From the NCBI GenBank assembly GCA_965644295.1, contig CBFFRP010000439.1, positions 34,507-98,506 on the forward strand: a DNA stretch of 64,000 nucleotides. Reading direction: 5' to 3'. The position numbers and the translations under genes were made by a program. Source of the DNA: Paraphysomonas bandaiensis (Eukaryota > Chrysophyceae). The notes beneath the pieces were generated by a model. That model had not been told where the DNA came from. It searched no databases and saw nothing but the letters and a program-made list of their open reading frames with translations. Position 1 is the stretch's first letter. Every line of letters begins with the position of its first letter. Positions 1-10,484 of the stretch are shown here, one piece after another.

Positions 1-91
1 AATGGAATAGAACCATTGGATATAGTGGATAGCGATACCAATCATTACTACTTATTCATCAGGATGACATCATGACATGTAAAATGTAAAC

Positions 92-242
92 ACCTCAACA
101 AAGTCGGACTCGCACCTTTTCGTAGTGTTATGGGGTATAAGTACTGGAGATATTTCTCTGGGAAACTAACGTTTGCCGCATATATAGTCAGCAGATATTT
201 CACTGTCCACTATACCCCAATGTTCATCTGAAGGACTCAGAA
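92..242 (-). repeat. Dispersed repeat family A, distal part (split by copia element 1)
   Basis: This is the far end of a roughly 450-bp repeat whose other copies lie near 19310-19700, 21602-22055, 36490-36935, 46140-46325 and 46590-46890. Read on the minus strand it ends in the shared motif GGTGCGAGTCCGACTTTGTT. The copia insertion at 243-5421 interrupts it; the rest resumes at 5422. The copy at 46590-46890 keeps an uninterrupted form of the same site, which supports the join. Class unknown (old solo LTR or non-autonomous element). Confidence 0.75.
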
Positions 243-549
243 TATTAATTTACGCTTTTAGTTAGTGCAATATTGACTGATTGATATTATAGGAGATATA
301 GTAAGTTTATGATGTTGTAGCCCTGTGAGTTAGGAACCACGTCATTCACCAACATCAACATTCTGTTCTACAAATCATATCTTTAACAGCTACTATATTT
401 TCAGTTTCTTTGTATACTTGTAATAGCTACTCCTATACTGTAGTCATGTATATTCTGTATTTCATTGCTACATAGAATACAGGATAACTACTAGCGATTG
501 ACTTTACCAAACTTCAAGTACGCACGTAGGAGTTGGTTGTAGTTCAATA
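243..549 (-). repeat. 3' LTR of copia element 1
   Basis: Matches 5115-5421 along its whole length. It is the 3' LTR because the element runs on the minus strand; the polypurine tract abuts its inner edge at 550-558. Confidence 0.93.
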
Positions 550-597
550 CTCCCACTCAATGAACATATCAGAATATACTGTGATGAGCAAGTCTAC

Positions 598-3500
598 TTA
601 GTGCGATACCATAGTGTGCACATGCTGATAGTGCAGCTTCTCGGACAAGGCTTTAGTCATCACGTCTGCTGTCATCTCTGCCGTTGGCACATGATTCAGC
701 CTGACGATACAGCCTCCCACTTGCTCTCGAATCCAATGATACTTGATCCGAATATGCTTGGAACGTTTATGATTTACCGGGTTCTGAGCTAGATCAATCG
801 CACTCTTGCTGTCCATATTCAAGATTGTTGGAGACGCATTCTTACTGAGCTCAAATCCACGAATTCCGAGCTCTGTCATCACCCCTCGTATCCATACAAT
901 CTCCTGAATTGCAGCATATGCAGCCATATATTCAGCTTCCATAGTCGACGTAGCCACTGTTGGCTGCAGTCTGGACTGCCATGCAATTGGAGCACCCCAC
1001 AGATATACGATATACCCTGTAGTGGATCTGCATGTATCCAGATCTCCGGCCCAATCTGCATCAGAGTACACACATAGAGGGTCTTCATCTGTGAAATTAG
1101 GAAATATGATACCTTGATCAACTGTATTTTCTAAATACAATAAAGTATGCAGAGCAGCTTGACATGCAGCGTACGTGGGTCTTGTGGTGAACCGGGAGAG
1201 AAGATTTACTGTATATGCCATGTCTGGTCTAGTATGCACTGCCAAATACATTAAGGCACCAATAACAGATTGATAGGGAAATGCATCAACGTATTCTCTC
1301 TGTTTTCGAGTTTCTTCCTCTTTTGCATCCTTGGACAACTTTAGGCCAGGTGGTAGAGGTGTGGTTGCCTTGCACCGTCTCTTCTTTTCTGACAACAAGT
1401 GATTGAATCTGGCCACAACATCTTTAGCATATGCAGACTGATGTAACTTAATCTGGCCATTATGACGCTCAATGGTAAGACCTAAATAATGCTTAAGGTC
1501 CCCCATATCTTGCATGGCATATTGAGTCTTAAAGGCGCTGATGACTTCTTCAATATGACGGCTGTCAGAGCTGAGCACAATGATATCATCTACATACACA
1601 AGTATCATATGTAGGTTATCATCAGTACCCTTGAGTACAAATAAACATGGGTCAAGAACACATTGTTTATACCCCATCGCCTTTATACTGTCCTTCAGCA
1701 TTGAATGCCAATTTCGAGGCGCTTGTTTTAGGCCATACAAACTCTTCAGAATCTTCAAACAACAGCCTTGTGGAATATCTATTCCTGCAGGTGGAGACAT
1801 AAACACGTCTTCGTCCAGATCTGCATACGGAAATGCCGTTTCTACATCGAGTTGACGGAGTTGCAGATTGTATCGCAGAGCCAGTGCCAGTGCTAGCCTA
1901 AATGATACACCTTTAGCTACTGGGGAGAATGTCTCATTATAGTCGACTCCTTGTTCTTGAGTAAACCCTTTCGCCACAAGTCGAACTTTGAACTTCTTAA
2001 TTTTTCCAAGATGGTCGCGCTTTACTTTAAAGACCAATTTAGATTTTATGATTTTTCGGTGTTTCGGCCTTCGGACAATCTTCCAGCATGTCCTTCGTTC
2101 AAGCTTGTGCACCTCCTTCCTGGTAGCTTCAATCCAGTATGTTCTCTGTGGAGTCTTCTTTGCTTCTGCCAGCGTCTGTGGCTCTTTAATTGTGCTGTTG
2201 GAGGAATCAAGAAACAATGAGACATCGCCGAGGACACCAACGTTAACAATGTGCCGTTTTTTTCGAGGTCGTTTTTCAGTTCTGGGATTTCGATCTGCCC
2301 CACCTGTTGAAGATGCGCCCCGATTTGAGCGGTCAGGAGTCCTCTGTTCATTGTCACTGTCATTACAAGTCTGATCCAACTCATTTCGCAAACTATTAAA
2401 CTTGTCGGTCTGACACTTTGTAGAGTGAGTCATCTTTACTACATCTTTGATATGAATTGGAGTTTGCTCCTCGGTAGTATTTCCTTTCATATCTAATCTC
2501 CTATATGCAACAATGACTCCTCTTCTCTCTATCACTCTGGTGGTAACATAACACAGGTGTCCATCAAGATGTCTGAGGCCCACCAGGTACTGATAGTCAT
2601 TTACACTCTCTGCTGTTTCTGAGGTGTCGATTTGTAGATTATCTATTTCGTCGAAATACTCCTGTGAACGCTCTGGAATTGACTCATCAAACTGTGCATT
2701 GACTGCAACAATAATAGCATTCAGGTCTGGAATATATATTTGGTGTCCAACAGGTTGTTGACATTGTCCCATATAGTATCCAGGTTTTCCCTTTTCTTTC
2801 CACTCTTTGCGGCGCTGCTCCTTCGGCACAATAGCCCATGCCTTGCAGCCCCAGATCTTCAAGTCACTCACATCTGGTGCGGTTCCAGTAATATACTCAA
2901 AAGGTGAGATGTATCCTTTCGTTGTCTTCGTAGGTAACCTGTTGATCAGATATACAGCATGCAAGACTGCTTTGAACCAAAATACTGATGGCATGCCACT
3001 ATCGAGCAATATAGCAAGGGCCATCTCCTTCACTGTACGATTAGTGCGTTCCGATAGCGAATTCATTTCGGGTGTGTCACGTGGAGTCCAAGTAACCTGT
3101 ACAGTCCTTGTGCTGGTGGTTTCACGTAAGTACTGCCTGACATGTTGCCCTACTAGTTCTCCTGCGCCATCTGCATGATATCGTCGTAGTTGCAATCCTT
3201 CTTTGACAAGTTGGGTCTCTACCATGTCCTTCATACACTTTAACACTTCACTCCCAGTCTTGTTTTTCAACCCATAAGCCCATACATGTTTTGCATCACT
3301 GTGCTTGAATAGTAACACATGTTTGTAGCCTTCCATCGATGGCGTGTTTAGGACTTCCATCGTATCTGCACTGAGCACCCCTCTCTCCTTTGGGTTGTTG
3401 TCTAAGTTCATCAACTGGCGTGGAGTCCTGAAGTTCTTTCTCGTGAGTTTCGATCGCATGCAGGTATTACATTTGCATATCGTTTTTTTGTGTTTTTTTC

Positions 3501-5115
3501 TGAAATATTTCTTGTCCAGATTTATTCCATCAACTAGGCCTCGGCGGTCGGACTCAGTCAGTTTATCATAGTTGACATGGCCAAGTCTTTTGTGCCATAG
3601 AATTCGCTGGTCATCAAACCCCTGCTCCTCAAGTGCTGCTGAGGATTCTTCTCCAAGCTGAAGTAAGTCTTCGAGTCGAACTGGATATAATCCATTAACA
3701 CTTCTCTGTCTAATGAGTGTCTTGTTCGTAGTCTTATTTCGAATGACGACTTCATCATTATCGAACGTCACAACACAACCCCTATCTGTGATGCTCTTCA
3801 TATCTACGAGGTTCTTACTTGCTTCAGGTGCGTAGTACACCTTTTTAAAGCTTCCTACATCGCCAACACTGTGTATTGACAGTTTACCTTTGTTCGCTGT
3901 GGACATCTGCCTATCAGCGCGCTGAAGGTTGGTCATGTGGTTTTTGGAGGTAAGGATCATCTTGTTGCACCCGCTGTCTAAATAAATAACATCTGACATG
4001 CTCTGTGCTAGATTCACCTCTTCTTCCACACATATCATCGATTCGTATCCCGCTTCATCTTCTGAATCATGTACAGACACTCGCGGTTTCTTCTTGTTCT
4101 TGTAGGGTGCCGTTTCCCTTCTAGAGTCTCGCCCCCGTTTAGAACTGACCACTGCAGCTTTAGCAGTCTTCAAGTGGAAGCAGTCTTTAGTCTGATGGCC
4201 TGGGATGTCACATATCTCACACACAGGTAGCTTTGTTTTGTTATCACCCCTGTTTCTGTGATCTCTATCTTTTCTCTGTGATCTTGTCCCCTTCATCCTC
4301 TTTATGACATGCTCTGGAGTCTTGCACTCCCTAGCAAAGTGGCCAAGTTTCTTGCACTTATTGCATCTGCCCTTTCTCTTGTGCTCTTTCCATTTACTGT
4401 CATCCACTGCTTGATTGACACTGTCTTCCCCTGAATTTTGCAACGCATGCTTGCCGAATGATGTGTTTTCATACCCTTTGATTAGGCTGCTTGCTCTTGC
4501 GTATGTCACATCGTTTGCTGTATACAGGCTGTGTGCTAGTTGGGAATATCTCTTGTCTGTGAGACCTTCCTTTAGTCGAGTGAGCTTGTCGTCTTCCGTG
4601 ACTTCACGACCTAGATTCTCGAGAATCTTGGCCTGGGCTTCAACGCTGTCGACGAACTCTGCTCCTGACTGACTTGAGGTAATCTTCATTGAATTGAACT
4701 TTGTGACCTCTGCCTGTACTGTATTCTTTTCAACATTGAGAAATCTCTCTTCCAGTGCCTGTAGTAACCCTTTTGCTGTACTTCCTTCGTAGAGAGCCGC
4801 TGTTGTGCCTGCTTTTGGGTGAGCATTGCACACTTCCATCAGGAAGGAGTACGCGGTCTCGTTCCGGGTGTTCCAGAGTTTCTTCGCTTTGCGTAGTCGC
4901 TTCTTCTGTGCATCAGTCATATGAGCTCCCGCTGGGACTGTAGAGTCTAGATCATGAATGTGCCTTGGTTTATCCTTTGAGAGGACAAGATGAGCTCGAT
5001 TGTGTCTCATGAGGAATGAGGTGAAGAACTTCTTGAATTTCTTGAAGTTCAGTTCCTCGAAGGGAGGTACCTTTGAGCCTGAGGCGACATTCGTGAAATT
5101 TCCATCCGCTGCCAT
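598..5115 (-). CDS. Copia gag-pol polyprotein (intact, 1505 aa)
   Basis: One frame encodes the whole copia polyprotein. Near residues 245-315 are two CCHC zinc knuckles (CNKCKKLGHFAREC and CEICDIPGHQTKDC) of the capsid/nucleocapsid. The aspartic protease has the DSG active site in YLDSGCNK. The integrase follows, with its H-H-C-C zinc region (KRLGH...CNTC) and DDE residues in SADTME, YHADGAGE and NSLSERTNR. Next come reverse transcriptase (YVDDIIVL) and RNase H (YSDADWAGD, STMEAEYMA), in the order typical of copia. The start codon is the last base of the 5' LTR plus the first two bases of the primer binding site, so there is no leader. No frameshift between gag and pol, unlike copia element 2. 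Confidence 0.95.
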   Translation of the reverse strand: MAADGNFTNVASGSKVPPFEELNFKKFKKFFTSFLMRHNRAHLVLSKDKPRHIHDLDSTVPAGAHMTDAQKKRLRKAKKLWNTRNETAYSFLMEVCNAHPKAGTTAALYEGSTAKGLLQALEERFLNVEKNTVQAEVTKFNSMKITSSQSGAEFVDSVEAQAKILENLGREVTEDDKLTRLKEGLTDKRYSQLAHSLYTANDVTYARASSLIKGYENTSFGKHALQNSGEDSVNQAVDDSKWKEHKRKGRCNKCKKLGHFARECKTPEHVIKRMKGTRSQRKDRDHRNRGDNKTKLPVCEICDIPGHQTKDCFHLKTAKAAVVSSKRGRDSRRETAPYKNKKKPRVSVHDSEDEAGYESMICVEEEVNLAQSMSDVIYLDSGCNKMILTSKNHMTNLQRADRQMSTANKGKLSIHSVGDVGSFKKVYYAPEASKNLVDMKSITDRGCVVTFDNDEVVIRNKTTNKTLIRQRSVNGLYPVRLEDLLQLGEESSAALEEQGFDDQRILWHKRLGHVNYDKLTESDRRGLVDGINLDKKYFRKKHKKTICKCNTCMRSKLTRKNFRTPRQLMNLDNNPKERGVLSADTMEVLNTPSMEGYKHVLLFKHSDAKHVWAYGLKNKTGSEVLKCMKDMVETQLVKEGLQLRRYHADGAGELVGQHVRQYLRETTSTRTVQVTWTPRDTPEMNSLSERTNRTVKEMALAILLDSGMPSVFWFKAVLHAVYLINRLPTKTTKGYISPFEYITGTAPDVSDLKIWGCKAWAIVPKEQRRKEWKEKGKPGYYMGQCQQPVGHQIYIPDLNAIIVAVNAQFDESIPERSQEYFDEIDNLQIDTSETAESVNDYQYLVGLRHLDGHLCYVTTRVIERRGVIVAYRRLDMKGNTTEEQTPIHIKDVVKMTHSTKCQTDKFNSLRNELDQTCNDSDNEQRTPDRSNRGASSTGGADRNPRTEKRPRKKRHIVNVGVLGDVSLFLDSSNSTIKEPQTLAEAKKTPQRTYWIEATRKEVHKLERRTCWKIVRRPKHRKIIKSKLVFKVKRDHLGKIKKFKVRLVAKGFTQEQGVDYNETFSPVAKGVSFRLALALALRYNLQLRQLDVETAFPYADLDEDVFMSPPAGIDIPQGCCLKILKSLYGLKQAPRNWHSMLKDSIKAMGYKQCVLDPCLFVLKGTDDNLHMILVYVDDIIVLSSDSRHIEEVISAFKTQYAMQDMGDLKHYLGLTIERHNGQIKLHQSAYAKDVVARFNHLLSEKKRRCKATTPLPPGLKLSKDAKEEETRKQREYVDAFPYQSVIGALMYLAVHTRPDMAYTVNLLSRFTTRPTYAACQAALHTLLYLENTVDQGIIFPNFTDEDPLCVYSDADWAGDLDTCRSTTGYIVYLWGAPIAWQSRLQPTVATSTMEAEYMAAYAAIQEIVWIRGVMTELGIRGFELSKNASPTILNMDSKSAIDLAQNPVNHKRSKHIRIKYHWIREQVGGCIVRLNHVPTAEMTADVMTKALSEKLHYQHVHTMVSH
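5102..5114 (-). other. Primer binding site of copia element 1
   Basis: Minus-strand TGGCAGCGGATGG follows the 5' LTR with no gap, as expected for a site pairing with a tRNA 3' CCA end. It differs at one base from the site of copia element 2 (57463). The implied tRNA acceptor stem has an A1:U72 pair, as in initiator tRNA-Met; that identity is inference. Confidence 0.75.
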
Positions 5116-5421
5116 ATTAATTTACGCTTTTAGTTAGTGCAATATTGACTGATTGATATTATAGGAGATATAGTAAGTTTATGATGTTGTAGCCCTGTGA
5201 GTTAGGAACCACGTCATTCACCAACATCAACATTCTGTTCTACAAATCATATCTTTAACAGCTACTATATTTTCAGTTTCTTTGTATACTTGTAATAGCT
5301 ACTCCTATACTGTAGTCATGTATATTCTGTATTTCATTGCTACATAGAATACAGGATAACTACTAGCGATTGACTTTACCAAACTTCAAGTACGCACGTA
5401 GGAGTTGGTTGTAGTTCAATA
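5115..5421 (-). repeat. 5' LTR of copia element 1
   Basis: Matches 243-549. It should carry the promoter of the element and ends at the base that supplies the A of the gag start codon. Confidence 0.93.
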
Positions 5422-5645
5422 CAGAAATCCTGAAGTTAGCAGATGTCAGCAGATATATCAACAATCTGCTTGCTAACTACGTTTGCTTGTGAGACAAAAG
5501 TACTTGTATCTTGATGACGCACAAACAGCTTTCGTAGAGTTAAATAGTTGGATATCAGAGTTGAGCACTAGTTAGTTAAATTGCAATGATAAATTAGTTC
5601 TGACTCATTAACACCTATTGCTGATAATAAAACACATTCATTACA
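5422..5645 (-). repeat. Dispersed repeat family A, proximal part
   Basis: Continues the family A copy interrupted by copia element 1. On the minus strand it begins with the family start, a variant of GTCTTATTATTAGCAATAGG, near 5640. It aligns with 46690-46890 and 21602-21800. Confidence 0.75.
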
Positions 5646-7246
5646 GTATATTTTGACTACTCCGACGTCTTCTGTATACATCAATACAAGGCAGCGCAGA
5701 CTCACAGCAGGAAACAGTGCAAATAAGATCAGCAATCAGATAGCTGTTTATTCATGCATTTGTTGGTAGACTTCCAAAAACGTTTGGTCGAAATATGATG
5801 CCATCGGATATATTATTTTTTATAGATGTTGACAATGCCTTGTACGTTCAATATAGGTTTGATATCACTCTTATTTCAAAAACCATTGTGACAATCGTGT
5901 GCATAAGATTTGTGGACGGGTAGACGAAAACCGATATGAAGAATTATCTCTCAACAAGGCGAAGGAGAACAACAGAAGCGACAGTAATTGGTTATCGTGC
6001 CTTTGCCCAGGCGCTGTCGACAACAGAGACCGCAGCACTAGTTGAGGTTCCTGAATCAATATCTTGGTCTGTCATTGAGTGCTTTGGCCTCAGCAGTGAG
6101 GCTATTGACACTCACAGACGCCGTATCCAAAAAGTGAGACGAGAGATCCGACTCACAGTGGAGTATTGCCAGCAAGGTTAGTTGGGCTACAGCTCCCACA
6201 GCAAAAAATTTCGCACTTTTCCCTCTATTCTCCGATATGACACTGAAGTTGTACCTATTATGTTTCCTGTTCATAGCGGTGATAAGGTATAAGTGCTGGT
6301 GATACAGCTTTGGTGAATAGCCCTTATCGGCTGGTTGTATTCGTATGTATGCGGTTGAGCTCGATGTCGACGGCGTTGTTCGAACAATCCTGCAGTACCA
6401 ATTGCAATATACAGTTGATGCGGCACGGGTGACTATCAAAATCGTGTTTTACTTATAAAGGATGGCTACCAGAGCATGAAGAAGAGACCAGTAGTGGTTG
6501 TGGGACAAAAAGGAGGAATTGCAAGGGGCACGTACCGATAAAGGTATGTATGATGTTTGTAACTATGTACCTGCCTGTACCTATATCATATCGTATACCT
6601 AATTTTGGTAATATGGAGAAATCTGCATGAAACGCTGAATAATTCTATCAAAAGTGATCGCCGTATGTGTATGCTAGTATTATATACATACTTGTGCATG
6701 CATTCTATAAGACCATCATCACGCCTATCATGCATCTCACATTATATTATTGCCATGAATATACCACCAACACCATATATGTGACACTTAATATTCATTA
6801 TTGCATACGCTCCACACATTCCACATATAGGCATACCTGCATTGGCACTGATTCTCTATCATGCACATCCATCCGTTGCACTATCCACATGTCTATGCGT
6901 ATTATCATCAGCATGCTGTAGCATAGTGTACATGTGCTTGCTCTGGATCCATGTCTTGTCATAACACTTATGCATGTGAATATGATGGATGTGCGTGCAT
7001 AGCATACGTATGCAATGTGTTTCCTGAGGCTATCGGTGCACTGTGTAGTCCTCATTTTCCATTGAAGTGTGCTGGACCATACTCACTGCGATTCGTGCTG
7101 ATTGGAGTGCAAACTCGCTGGTCAAGTGGACAAGTGGACAGTGCAGTGAAGGACGCGATGGTTTCAACCGTAGTGGGTCAACACACATCTCAAGTGCTGC
7201 ACTGGCCTCTGTATTTTATGTATTATTTGGAATACTGCTTTGTCTA
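5646..7246. other. Intergenic stretch with no convincing gene
   Basis: About 1.6 kb. One open stretch, plus strand 5936-6181, encodes an 81-aa arginine-rich peptide that could be an exon, because it is followed by a possible donor (GTTAGT near 6177). I recognise no domain and find no second exon, so I do not call a gene. The rest is AT-rich, with CATA/TGTA-rich patches at 6540-7030. Confidence 0.4.
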
Positions 7247-7510
7247 TACCTGCATATGTCTACCTGTACACTGTACCTGTATATACCTGCATATGTCTAC
7301 CTGTACACTGTACCTGTATATACCTGCATATGTCTACCTGTACACTGTACCTGTATATACCTGCATATGTCTACCTGTACACTGTACCTGTATATACCTG
7401 CATATGTCTACCTGTACACTGTACCTGTATATACCTGCATATGTCTACCTGTACACTGTACCTGTATATACCTGCATATGTCTACCTGTACACTGTACCT
7501 GTATATGTAT
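7247..7510. repeat. 37-bp minisatellite, about 7 copies
   Basis: Near-perfect head-to-tail copies of a 37-bp unit (TACCTGCATATGTCTACCTG followed by 17 more bases). The unit has no stop in any plus-strand frame, and 37 is not a multiple of 3, so all three frames stay open here by chance. It ends about 100 bp upstream of the DTW-domain gene. Confidence 0.95.
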
Positions 7511-7612
7511 ACCTGTCCCTGCTGTATATACAGGGACGTATGTTTAGCTCATGTGCTGTGCACTCTCAGGCTGCTGTGGACCGTGTGAGCCACTGAGAGA
7601 GTGTGTATCGGT

Positions 7613-8805
7613 ATGGATATAAGCAGGCACCATGATCTCACTCTTCGCGCCTACTATCGCTCTATGTATGAGTGGGAGAGATCAGTGGAAGGGAGGAGCA
7701 GCAGGTGCAGGGAGTGCTGGTTGAGGCCTCAGGACTGCTTCTGCGGCCCCCTCCGCACCCGCCGCGACCTCTACAGGACTCTGCAGAGGGAGAGGAAGGG
7801 AGAGGATGTGCCTGTGACTGTGACTGTCACCGTGTACTATCACTATCAAGAGGTGGGGCGCAGCGCGAACACCCTCCACATACTGCCCGTGCTGTGCCCG
7901 GAGACCTGTGAGACTTTAGTGTTCGGGGATGTGAAGGGAGAGGAGGCCCTCGTGCAAAGGATAGCGGACGAGCAGGATCAGGAGAGGGTTAGGACCTGCG
8001 TTCTCTACCCCTCAGAGGACAGCGTCTCCCTGGCGGAGTGGATGGAAACTAACGCACTGTCGCCACTGACCCAGACAGAGGGAGAGAGACCCCACAAGCG
8101 AAGTAGCAGTGATATGAGCATTAATATGGTTGTACTCGACGGAACATACTCGCACGCTCGAAGACAGGTGTTCTGCATTAGTAGTCGTAGTAGTGGTATC
8201 TAACAGCACTACAGATGAAGCATCTTCGGCAGTGTTTGTGCAGGGTCGGGCAGAAGCGTGGGAAAGAATACAAATTACCTGTGGTACGGCTGGACTTGGA
8301 GGCTGGACAGTGTGCCTCTGCTATTATAGGGGTCATGCGTCAACCGTCTGGAGATAAGATATGCTCACTTCAGGCTGTTGTCATGGCTATGCGACAGGCT
8401 GGAGTGGATGAGGCTGTATGTGGGGCGCTGGAGGAAGATCTATCCCAATGGCTGGCTCATATTCTTGAAAGTAAAATTAAATTTGGAAAAGGCCGGATCC
8501 AAGTGCCTAAAGTGGGTGAGCGTCTTGGGGACCCAGCTCGCTACCAGCCCATTGACTCTGTGGCCCGCTTTCTCCAGGTAAGGCGAGGTCACCAGGAGAA
8601 AAATATTAGTGTATCACTTCCTGTATCAATAGGCGTCTGAGGGTAATCCTAGCATGACACATACTCCTCTCGTTGGTGACCGCAGCTGTGTGATTGGGGT
8701 ATTCTCTGAACGACCCCTGCATCCTCCACCTCGGCTGCGCGCCATGCTGATTCTTCAACCCACCTACAGGTTTTCGGTGTTGGCCGTAGCTGGTGGCGGT
8801 ACTGA
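7613..8805 (+). CDS. DTW-domain protein, probable tRNA-uridine aminocarboxypropyltransferase
   Basis: Proteins of this family (TapT in bacteria, DTWD1/DTWD2 in animals) transfer the aminocarboxypropyl group of SAM to uridine in tRNA, making acp3U. Near the N-terminus is the cysteine cluster CRECWLRPQDCFC. It is followed by a segment like the family's LHP-E-NT region (LPVLCPETCETLVFG) and by VVLDGTYSHARRQ, which matches the family signature D-x-T-W but with Y for W. Exon 1 is 7613-8167, intron 1 (47 bp) 8168-8214, exon 2 8215-8577, and a probable intron 2 8578-8769 leads to a short last exon. Joining exons 1 and 2 keeps the frame. The ATG at 7613 is the first in frame after the minisatellite. 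The family call is firm; the last exon is uncertain. Confidence 0.82.
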
Positions 8806-9467
8806 TGGGAGTCGCAAGGGTCGCAAGAGACAGGCTAAAATGTGCAGACAAGTAACGATTACGCCAACATGCGATACGGATCTAGATACAAATGTGCAGC
8901 AGCACCCACACCTGGACACTGTTAGGATTAGCCACTGCCGCTGCAGCTCTGAGTGATATTAATTATAGACATTATATATAGCCACATGTAGTGAATTTTA
9001 TTGGTGTACAATACATATGCAACGCGAAGTAAGGCATTCAGTAAATAAACGACTTAAACGACGCAAGATTGATGATTGTAAAGCTAGGTAAAGATTGATG
9101 ATTGTAATCATAATTCAATAATAACCATGGATTACCGATATCGCAAGAATTTGCAAGTGATAAGCATATACAGGGCAATCTGCTTTCGATTATTACGCCC
9201 TAACCATACTTTGCAATGTGACACATTGTTTAATAAATAGGATATTTACACTAATTTCATATCTTCGGAATACTTGTTGAACGAATAACTCTCATAGCAG
9301 ACACCCCTCGTCAGAATGAATTGTGGCACAATGCAATTTCCAGTACTTCTCACCCTCAAATCAAAATTCGTATACATATCCCGAGGTGTCTCACACAGGT
9401 ACCTATATGCAATGCACAGAACGAGAAAAAGTCAAGAAAAGAGGCATATACTTGGCAAACTTTATGC
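8806..9467. other. Intergenic, convergent side of two genes
   Basis: About 0.66 kb of AT-rich DNA between the ends of the DTW-domain gene and the minus-strand gene at 9468. I see no repeat or conserved frame in it. Confidence 0.5.
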
Positions 9468-10325
9468 TTACTGGTCATGATGCGGGTGATGCATGCAATA
9501 ATGATGTTTCCCAGACTCTTCGTCGGACACGCCTTGTAGGAGAAAGAGCTCAGCGTGATTCCGGTCCCAAATCTTGTTCGACAACTTCTCGGTACTTCTA
9601 ATCCATTCACCTGTTGCCCACCAGAAATTGCCACTGTAATGCCACACACCCATTCCGTCCTTCTGCTTTCCTACTCCGCAGGTGCTGTAACCATACACTG
9701 TCAATGCAAGCAAGCACACTTGAAAGCGCTCAACAAGGAAGTACGTCATGTATCGCCGCCAATCTGAGGTGCTCTGGGTATCGTGAGTGATGCCCTTCGT
9801 ATGCAAATACAAATATAGAGTGTCCTTTGGAGCTGCATCTGCAAAGTGCTGCATAAATGAAAGGGTGGCAAACTCTCCCTCAGCGCCATGGAGCGGCTCG
9901 ATAACTCGCCCTCTCCCACCGGTGAATTTCCTAAACAAACGATGAGACACACACACCTCCGTGGTGCTCCCCGTGAAGGTGGCGTATAGGTCGGCTACAT
10001 CTATAGCGCCACTGTGGCTGAGAGTTTCCAGCAGCTCATATAACACAGACAGAGAGAGCTCGCTGCTGCCGGTCTCACGCGAGGGGAATCCTGCATGCAA
10101 AAACACCACCACTCTGCTAGATAAATCCACCGAACCACTCCGAATACTTTGAATGGACAGAGAGGGAGACAGAGGGGGGAGGAAGGGAGATGCGGGGGAT
10201 GAGCATAGTCGGAGATCTTCTCTCACTGCTCCTCTATCACTGACACTAACATAGCCATCAGCACCAGCACGTGACACGCATACCGACAGCATCAGCGACA
10301 GGGACACGAGCAGCCATCGAAACAT
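9468..10325 (-). CDS. Secreted glycosyltransferase-like protein (HTKG / SGNFWWA motifs)
   Basis: A single 285-aa frame. Residues 1-20 form a signal peptide (MFRWLLVSLSLMLSVCVSRA), so the protein enters the secretory route. The conserved-looking core includes LYLYLHTKG near residue 165, an aromatic-rich helix (DWRRYMTYFLVERF), and GVWHYSGNFWWATGEWI near residue 230. I know this motif order from uncharacterised, nucleotide-sugar-transferase-like proteins of algae, protists and large viruses; donor and acceptor are unknown. A Golgi or ER role in glycan assembly is inference. The frame is unbroken to a TAA at 9468; no intron is needed. Confidence 0.6.
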   Translation of the reverse strand: MFRWLLVSLSLMLSVCVSRAGADGYVSVSDRGAVREDLRLCSSPASPFLPPLSPSLSIQSIRSGSVDLSSRVVVFLHAGFPSRETGSSELSLSVLYELLETLSHSGAIDVADLYATFTGSTTEVCVSHRLFRKFTGGRGRVIEPLHGAEGEFATLSFMQHFADAAPKDTLYLYLHTKGITHDTQSTSDWRRYMTYFLVERFQVCLLALTVYGYSTCGVGKQKDGMGVWHYSGNFWWATGEWIRSTEKLSNKIWDRNHAELFLLQGVSDEESGKHHYCMHHPHHDQ

Positions 10326-10484
10326 CAGTCCTAATGCACTTGGATGAGAATGAGACCAACGGGAAGGTATGACTGACAGCAGCGCAAGGACAGGACCATG
10401 CCTTACTATGGTATTGAGATCACGCGTGTGACAGTCACAGTGACTGATCTGCCCGCAGGCAGGCTGTACCTCGAGACCTCGACA

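Larger units (their letters stand above)
243..5421 (-). mobile_element. Complete Ty1/copia LTR retrotransposon, element 1
   Basis: Two LTRs of 307 bp that look identical (243-549 and 5115-5421) bound one long gag-pol frame on the minus strand. A 5-bp target duplication CAGAA lies at 238-242 and 5422-5426. On the minus strand the LTR starts TATTGAAC and ends TTAATA rather than the usual TG...CA. A polypurine tract (GAGTGGGAG on the minus strand) sits at 550-558 against the 3' LTR. A primer binding site, TGGCAGCGGATGG, lies at 5102-5114 directly after the 5' LTR. The host DNA on both sides belongs to repeat family A, so this insertion is the younger one. Matching LTRs and an intact frame suggest recent, possibly still competent movement. 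Confidence 0.95.

Noticed and set aside
7067-7596. Three overlapping plus-strand frames of 118-198 codons
   Set aside because: All come from the 37-bp minisatellite, which lacks stops in every plus-strand frame.
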